NCBI GenBank assembly: GCA_002839535.1
Contig: PGYF01000002.1
Location: 5,205-32,846, forward strand
DNA length: 27,642 bases
Origin: Nitrospira bacterium HGW-Nitrospira-1
Lineage (GTDB): Bacteria; Nitrospirota; Thermodesulfovibrionia; Thermodesulfovibrionales; UBA6898
Reading direction: 5' to 3'
Position 1 is the stretch's first letter. Every line of letters begins with the position of its first letter. Below the pieces are notes generated by a model that searched no databases, was not told the DNA's origin, and was given only the letters and a program-made list of their open reading frames with translations. Below are positions 22,808 through 27,642 of the stretch, one piece after another. The position numbers were made by a program, and so were the translations under genes.

Positions 22808-25800
22808 GAAAAAGTCACCGTCCCCCTGCCGACCATATCCTCCAGCCTGTTTAACAGAATATGATCAGGGCTTACGTTCATGCCGGTTGCTATCAAGATT
22901 TGAGATTTCCCCAGTATTATCTTCAGAAAAAGCTGACAACCCCCGGGATATTGCGCAACAAGGTCTCTGATGCCCCTGAGGTTTTCACTGCTTCCTATGG
23001 AATCCTCAATACAGATGTCCATCCGTCTGAGGTTGATATTGCCCGCGTCTTCAAGATTCGAGACTTCCTTTGCCCGCACCCTGACCCCTTTTTCATCTTT
23101 ATCGATTGTGCCTTTTACCAGAAGAAGCATGTCCTTCTTCAGCACATGAACGCTGTTTTTGTATAACTCAGGGAATACTATCACCTCTACACTTCCTTCG
23201 TCATCCTCCAAAGTCAGATATGCCATCAGGTCGCCCGTGGACTTTACATTCTTCTTCTTTATGCTCCTCAGTATGCCGCCGATGATTATATCAGAGCGGT
23301 CGGAGATATGTTCAAGCTCGGCAGTCTTTCTTGCCTTGATTTTTGTAAGCATCGCATCATATTTTGTAAGCGGATGCCCGGTTATATAAAATCCGAGAGA
23401 TTCTTTCTCATTTCGCAGCAACTCAGTCTCGTCCCATTCCTCGGCCATCGGCTCGGGCGCAAATGTATCCTCGCCAAAGATACTCTGTTGCCCTGTATCT
23501 CTGCCTATGCCGGATCCATTCAGGATTGAGGTCACGGAACTCATGGCAGCCGCCCTTGTTATCCCCAGCGAATCAAAGGCCCCTGCCTTTACAAGACTCT
23601 CAAGCACTTTCTTGTTCACCTTCCTGGTATCGGCCCTCCTGGTAAAATCCTCTATGGAGGTAAAGGGGCCGGCTGCATTCCTTGCCTCTACAATCGATTC
23701 TATTGCAGCAGCGCCTACGCCTTTGACAGCGGCAAGACCAAACCGTATGGAATTACCCACTACCAGAAACTCACTGGCCGAAAGATTAATGTCGGGAGGG
23801 AGGATATCTATGTTCATCTGCCTGCATTCATTAATGGACTTTACGATCTTATCAGTATCATGGATATCCATGCTCAATGTTGCAGCCATAAATTCTACCG
23901 GATAATGGGCCTTGAGCCAGGCTGTCTGATAGGAAACAAACGCATAGGCAGCGGAATGAGACTTGTTGAAGCCGTATTCAGCAAAGTTCGCCAGAAGGTC
24001 AAATAGCTTTGAGGCCTTCTTTTCGTTGATGCCGCCTGCCACAGCGCCATTGACAAAACGCTCTTTCTGCTTTTCCATTACCTCGATATTCTTCTTTCCC
24101 ATCGCCTTTCTCAGTATATCGGCCTGACCGAGGGAGAAATTGGCGAGCTTGTTCGCTATCCTCATGACCTGCTCCTGATAGAGGATTACCCCGTAGGTCT
24201 CATCAAGTATTTCTTTTAATTGCGGAAGATCATACTTCACAGGGACCTTCCCTTTTTTCCTTTTAATGAAATCGTCGATCATGCCGCTTCCTATCGGGCC
24301 CGGTCTGTAAAGGGCGACAAGCGCAATCAGGTCTTCTATCCTGTTTGGGGTCATCTTTACGAGAATATCTTTCATGCCGGCGCTTTCGAGCTGGAATATG
24401 CCGGTGGTCTGGCCGGAGCTGAGGAGTTCATAGGTCATAGCATCATCAAGGGGAATATCTTTGAGAGAGACTTCGGCGCCGCTCTGTTTTATATAGTTGA
24501 ATGTTTTATGTATGACCGTAAGCGTCTTAAGACCGAGAAAATCGAACTTGAGAAGTCCAATGCCCTCGATAGACCCCATATCAAACTGCGTCATGATGCT
24601 TTCATCTGAAGGGCTCTTGTAAAGCGGGGTATATTCGGTCAGCGGCTCCGGCGAGATAACAACACCGGCTGCGTGTGTTGAGGCGTGTCTGTTGAGGCCC
24701 TCGAGCCTCATTGCAATATCCAGCAGTCCACTCACCTTGTCATTTGCATCGTATAATTCCTTTAGCTGCGGCTCCTGCTTCATGGCAGATTCAATAGTTA
24801 TCTTCGGCATATTCGGGACTAATTTTGCTATCCTGTCGACTTCGGCATAGGGCATGTCCATCGCGCGGCCGACATCCCTGATAGCTGCCTTGGCAGCCAT
24901 GGTGCCGAAGGTGATTATCTGGGCAACATGGTCTTTGCCGTATTTTTCCGAGACATAGGTTATGACCTCGCCCCTCCTGTCCTGGCAAAAATCAACGTCA
25001 ATATCAGGCATGCTTATTCTTTCAGGATTCAGAAAGCGTTCAAAGAGCAGGCCATATTTGATCGGATCTATCTCGGTAATATCAAGGCAGTAAGAGACGA
25101 GACTCCCGGCTGCAGATCCCCTGCCTGGGCCAACCGGAATGTCCCTGCTTCTGGCATAGCTGATAAAATCCCAGACAATAAGAAAATATGAGGCATACCC
25201 CATCTTCCTTATCACCTCAAGTTCAGTCTTTAATCTTTCCCTGTACACCTCGGGCACATCTGGTCCGTGTTTTCTGGCCAGTCCTTCGTTGGCCAGTCTC
25301 AAAAGCATTGCGTAAGGTTCTTCACCGTCGCTGGTTTTACAATGTGGGAGAAGACTTTTCCCGAGTTCAAAAGTAACATTGCACCGTTTGGCGATTGTCA
25401 GCGTATTTGCAATGGCCTCAGGCGCGTCCTTGAACGCCTCTTTCATCTCAGCAGGCGCTTTAAAATAAAACTCATTGGAGCTGAACTTCATCCTGCTCGT
25501 ATCCTTGAGTGTCTTGCCGGTCTGGATGCAGAGGAGCACCTCATGGGCCCTGGCGTCTTCCTTTTTCAGGTAATGACAGTCATTCGTGGCAACAAGACCG
25601 ATATGGAGTTCTCCGCCAAGTTCTATCAATTGTTTATTCACCTCGATCTGCTCGGGCAGACCGTTTGCCTGGAGTTCGAAGTAAAAATTCTCCGGTCCGA
25701 AGATATGCTTGTACTGGAGTGCCCGTTCCCGCGCACGCTCCAGCATCCCCCGCTGGAGGCAATATGGGATCTCCCCTTTGAGGCATGCTGAAAGAGCTAT

Positions 25801-26208
25801 GAGGCCCCCGCTGTATTGCTCAAGGAGGTCCATATCCACCCTCGGCTTGTAATAAAAGCCCTCCAGATAGGCCTTGGTGACCAAGGTGACAAGGTTTTTG
25901 TATCCTGCATTGTCCCGCGCAAGGAGGACCAGGTGAAAGGAAACTTCTTCATGCCCGGAACTTCCCCTGTCATGACGGCTTCCCGGCGCAACATACAACT
26001 CACAGCCGATGATCGGCTTTAGGCCGGCCTTCGTTGCCTGTTTATAAAACTCGACTGCGCCAAAAAGGTTCCCGTGGTCGGTCATTGTGATGGCAGGCAT
26101 TTTAAACTCTTTCGCCCGCTCCACCAGCTCTTTTATTCTGATAGCGCCGTCAAGGAGGCTGTATTCCGTATGCAGATGGAGGGACACATAATCCGCGTGT
26201 AAATGCAT
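22804..26208 (-). CDS. dnaE: DNA polymerase III alpha subunit
   Basis: This is the replicative polymerase catalytic subunit, 1134 residues, DnaE1-type. Polymerase carboxylates are visible as PDIDVDF (Asp402, Asp404) and LLKFDFLG (Asp556), with the palm motif PVGPGRGSAAGS. The N-terminal PHP domain keeps a full apparent metal set: His11, His13, Asp20, His45, Glu70, His92, Cys142, Asp210, His212. This differs from E. coli, whose PHP site is degenerate, and suggests intrinsic 3'-5' exonuclease activity. C-terminal helix-hairpin-helix and OB-fold regions (IIGGILRSIKKKNVKSTGDLMAYLTLED) are present. The ATG at 26208 has no ribosome binding site and sits next to the predicted transcription start. 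accA overlaps its 3' end. Confidence 0.98.
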   Translation of the reverse strand: MHLHADYVSLHLHTEYSLLDGAIRIKELVERAKEFKMPAITMTDHGNLFGAVEFYKQATKAGLKPIIGCELYVAPGSRHDRGSSGHEEVSFHLVLLARDNAGYKNLVTLVTKAYLEGFYYKPRVDMDLLEQYSGGLIALSACLKGEIPYCLQRGMLERARERALQYKHIFGPENFYFELQANGLPEQIEVNKQLIELGGELHIGLVATNDCHYLKKEDARAHEVLLCIQTGKTLKDTSRMKFSSNEFYFKAPAEMKEAFKDAPEAIANTLTIAKRCNVTFELGKSLLPHCKTSDGEEPYAMLLRLANEGLARKHGPDVPEVYRERLKTELEVIRKMGYASYFLIVWDFISYARSRDIPVGPGRGSAAGSLVSYCLDITEIDPIKYGLLFERFLNPERISMPDIDVDFCQDRRGEVITYVSEKYGKDHVAQIITFGTMAAKAAIRDVGRAMDMPYAEVDRIAKLVPNMPKITIESAMKQEPQLKELYDANDKVSGLLDIAMRLEGLNRHASTHAAGVVISPEPLTEYTPLYKSPSDESIMTQFDMGSIEGIGLLKFDFLGLKTLTVIHKTFNYIKQSGAEVSLKDIPLDDAMTYELLSSGQTTGIFQLESAGMKDILVKMTPNRIEDLIALVALYRPGPIGSGMIDDFIKRKKGKVPVKYDLPQLKEILDETYGVILYQEQVMRIANKLANFSLGQADILRKAMGKKNIEVMEKQKERFVNGAVAGGINEKKASKLFDLLANFAEYGFNKSHSAAYAFVSYQTAWLKAHYPVEFMAATLSMDIHDTDKIVKSINECRQMNIDILPPDINLSASEFLVVGNSIRFGLAAVKGVGAAAIESIVEARNAAGPFTSIEDFTRRADTRKVNKKVLESLVKAGAFDSLGITRAAAMSSVTSILNGSGIGRDTGQQSIFGEDTFAPEPMAEEWDETELLRNEKESLGFYITGHPLTKYDAMLTKIKARKTAELEHISDRSDIIIGGILRSIKKKNVKSTGDLMAYLTLEDDEGSVEVIVFPELYKNSVHVLKKDMLLLVKGTIDKDEKGVRVRAKEVSNLEDAGNINLRRMDICIEDSIGSSENLRGIRDLVAQYPGGCQLFLKIILGKSQILIATGMNVSPDHILLNRLEDMVGRGTVTFS

Positions 26209-26214
26209 ACGAAA

Positions 26215-26243
26215 ATATTAACTTATAGGGATTTTCAAGTCAA
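26215..26243 (-). promoter_or_regulatory. dnaE promoter; possible leaderless transcript
   Basis: On the minus strand TTGACT (26243-26238) is separated by 17 nt from TAATAT (26220-26215). The -10 ends 6 nt before the dnaE ATG at 26208, so transcription should start at or beside the start codon. No Shine-Dalgarno sequence exists between them. Confidence 0.45.
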
Positions 26244-26246
26244 TTA

Positions 26247-26276
26247 TTGAAATTACTTTCAAAGAGGTTCTAAAAT
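26247..26276 (+). promoter_or_regulatory. Promoter of the cysteine synthase gene
   Basis: TTGAAA (26247-26252), an 18-nt spacer and TAAAAT (26271-26276) form a plausible sigma-70-type promoter. The expected start near 26283 gives a leader of about 37 nt that ends with the strong ribosome binding site AGAAGGAGG before the ATG at 26320. It overlaps the dnaE promoter region on the other strand. Confidence 0.45.
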
Positions 26277-26319
26277 TTGTTATATTGAAATATCCGGTAT
26301 TTTTGCAGAAGGAGGACAT

Positions 26320-27228
26320 ATGGGAATTCTTGACTGTATCGGCAATACCCCTCTCGTTGCATTAGAGGCGATAAATCCTTATCCCCAGGTTAAAATCCTC
26401 GTTAAGCTTGAAGGGAATAATCCTGGCGGTTCTGTAAAGGACAGAATAGCCTATTACATGATTTCCGACGCCGAAGAGGCAGGCATTATTAAAAAAGGCG
26501 ATACGATTCTTGAGGCGACTTCAGGCAATACAGGGATCGGTCTGGCCATGGTCGGCGCTGCAAAGGGCTACAAAGTGAAACTGGTGATGCCTGAGTGCGT
26601 GAGCCTCGAAAGGAGAAAGATACTCGAGGCCTTTGGCGCGGAGGTTGTTCTCAGTCCCGGGAAAGAGGCGACTGATGGAGCGATAAAGCTTGCGCACAGG
26701 ATTTTAGAAGAGTCTCAAAATGGTTATTTTATGCCGAACCAGTTTGATAATCCCTCCAATGTCAAGGCGCACTATGAGACAACCGGCAGAGAGATTATTG
26801 AACAGACAGGCGGCAATATTGATATGTTTGTTGCCGGCATGGGCACAACAGGGACATTGATGGGAGCAGGCAAAAGGCTGAAGGAGTTTAATCCTCGCAT
26901 ACGTATTGTCGGTGTGGAGCCATTCCTCGGTCACAGGGTGCAGGGACTGAAGAATATGAATGAATCAATTGTGCCGAAGATATTTGATCCGGCTTTTCCG
27001 GATCAAAAGATAAACGTGGGTGATGACGATGCATTCGATACCACCAGAAAGCTCGCATTGCAGGAAGGTATTTTTGCAGGGATGAGCGGCGGCGCTGCCG
27101 TGGCCGGCGCGCTGATGATGGCCGGGGAGATCGGCAAAGGGACGATAGTTGTAATCCTCCCTGACAGGGGTGACAGGTATCTGAGCACGGCGCTCTTTAC
27201 CTCGGTCTGCGGCAAATGTCCGCCGTAA
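26320..27228 (+). CDS. cysM: Cysteine synthase (CysM-like, PLP-dependent)
   Basis: This 302-residue PLP enzyme replaces the acetyl or related leaving group of an activated serine with sulfide or another sulfur donor to give cysteine. Motifs are IGNTPLV (8-13), the PLP lysine in GGSVKDR (Lys40), the substrate loop EATSGNTGIGLAM, the PLP-phosphate loop GMGTTGT and the ring-binding SGGAAVAG. The ending LPDRGDRYLST and the EGNNPGGSVKDR form are closer to CysM than to CysK, but substrate choice (O-acetylserine, O-phosphoserine, sulfide or thiosulfate) is not certain. The C-terminus SVCGKCPP carries a CxxC. It has a strong AGGAGG ribosome binding site and stands divergent from dnaE. Confidence 0.93.
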   Translation: MGILDCIGNTPLVALEAINPYPQVKILVKLEGNNPGGSVKDRIAYYMISDAEEAGIIKKGDTILEATSGNTGIGLAMVGAAKGYKVKLVMPECVSLERRKILEAFGAEVVLSPGKEATDGAIKLAHRILEESQNGYFMPNQFDNPSNVKAHYETTGREIIEQTGGNIDMFVAGMGTTGTLMGAGKRLKEFNPRIRIVGVEPFLGHRVQGLKNMNESIVPKIFDPAFPDQKINVGDDDAFDTTRKLALQEGIFAGMSGGAAVAGALMMAGEIGKGTIVVILPDRGDRYLSTALFTSVCGKCPP

Positions 27229-27265
27229 TAGGGCTCTGGTTTTCAGTGTCCCACTTTTTTAAATC

Positions 27266-27556
27266 GGGGTGTCACCCCAAACCCCAGTTACCTTTCGACT
27301 GGTTGAGCCGCCGCTGGCGGCTATCTAATCAGTCATTCGAGACCGATAGGTTCCTCGCCTTATGGAACTAAAGTTCCAACGGCTCGTTACCTACGGCTCA
27401 ACTCCGCATTAGGTATCAACGTCCCCTGACGTCGTTTCTCTAGAACACCCTATGGACGGTGTGGCCGTCGGCGTCGGCGTGCTGGTCTTGGTCCAGCGTC
27501 GGCGTGTGCCGGATTTCTTTACTTCTTTACTACAAGAATCGGACGAGCGCCAGTCC
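27266..27556. ncRNA. Candidate structured RNA or mobile-element end
   Basis: The 414 nt after the cysteine synthase gene hold no convincing gene, but 27266-27556 is packed with short perfect hairpins: GGGGT/ACCCC (27266-27278), AGCCGCC/GGCGGCT (27306-27322), GGAACT/AGTTCC (27364-27377), TACCTA/TAGGTA (27388-27415), ACGTC/GACGT (27419-27432), ACACC/GGTGT (27445-27462), GCTGG/CCAGC (27481-27497) and GGAC/GTCC (27541-27556). Many are closed by small loops. A longer weak AGCCC/GGGCT stem follows at 27597-27616. Both strands are possible; short open frames here have skewed repetitive composition (Thr-Pro or Val-Gly runs). It resembles the guide-RNA or end region of an IS200/IS605- or IscB-type element without its protein gene, or an intron fragment; none is proven. 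Confidence 0.35.
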
Positions 27557-27642
27557 ATGAACCCAGACTTACTAAATAATTGTCAATATTATCATGAGCC
27601 CAGAAATAGCCGGGCTTATTATGATTATGCCACTCTATAAAA

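Noticed and set aside
27452..27640. Short open frame with Val-Gly-rich start at the right end
   Set aside because: Its composition reflects repeated GTCGGC units in a hairpin region; no ribosome binding site and no recognisable domain.

Overview
The window is bacterial chromosome of moderate GC, densely packed on both strands. It carries core genes plus one accessory membrane complex. Gene content (a single-domain heptose-7-phosphate kinase implying an LPS outer membrane, GlnB/GlnA, a PP-loop protein with an NFACT-R-like tail, a six-gene Ehr-type complex) and many short heptameric intergenic repeats suggest an anaerobic Gram-negative such as a Nitrospirota (Thermodesulfovibrionia-like) or deltaproteobacterial lineage. 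That placement is inference; there is no rRNA or marker phylogeny here.

Layout. 1-182: terminator of the first gene. 183-974 (-): exported DUF3108 protein. 1044-2605 (+): hisA-hisF, overlapping; HisF has an unusual insert. 2595-4653 (-): rfaE1 (hldA) followed by a PP-loop tRNA-thiolation-like protein, with heptamer repeats at their junction. 4774-6622 (-): glnB-glnA behind a well-formed sigma-54 promoter, with a large hairpin between the genes. 6828-8197 (-): a NYN-domain protein that appears to lack a canonical start codon, coupled to a PAP2-family membrane protein. 8201-8596: AT-rich repeat-containing gap. 8597-15787 (+): six overlapping or abutting genes for two antiporter-like subunits, NuoH-, NuoK-, NuoCD- and NuoB-like subunits. 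The large subunit lacks all four NiFe-ligand cysteines, so this is an Ehr complex (energy-converting-hydrogenase related), not a hydrogenase. 15791-16459 (-): a NapH-like membrane ferredoxin converging on it 3 nt away, behind a promoter with a strong palindrome. 16560-17297: interspersed REP-like repeats around a small conserved-looking membrane protein. 17297-18859 (+): deaD-type RNA helicase. 18952-26208 (-): dnaE, accA, uvrC and a PfkB kinase. 26320-27228 (+): cysM-like cysteine synthase. 27229-27642: no gene, but a dense set of hairpins that looks like a structured RNA or mobile-element end.

The most notable items are the Ehr complex (membrane and NuoB/C/D modules of a complex I-like machine, no visible electron-input ferredoxin subunit and no Ni site), the structured region at the right end, the translated heptamer repeats in the PP-loop gene, the NYN gene with a probable ATT start, the HisF insertion, and the sigma-54 glnBA control region with a heptamer-built hairpin.
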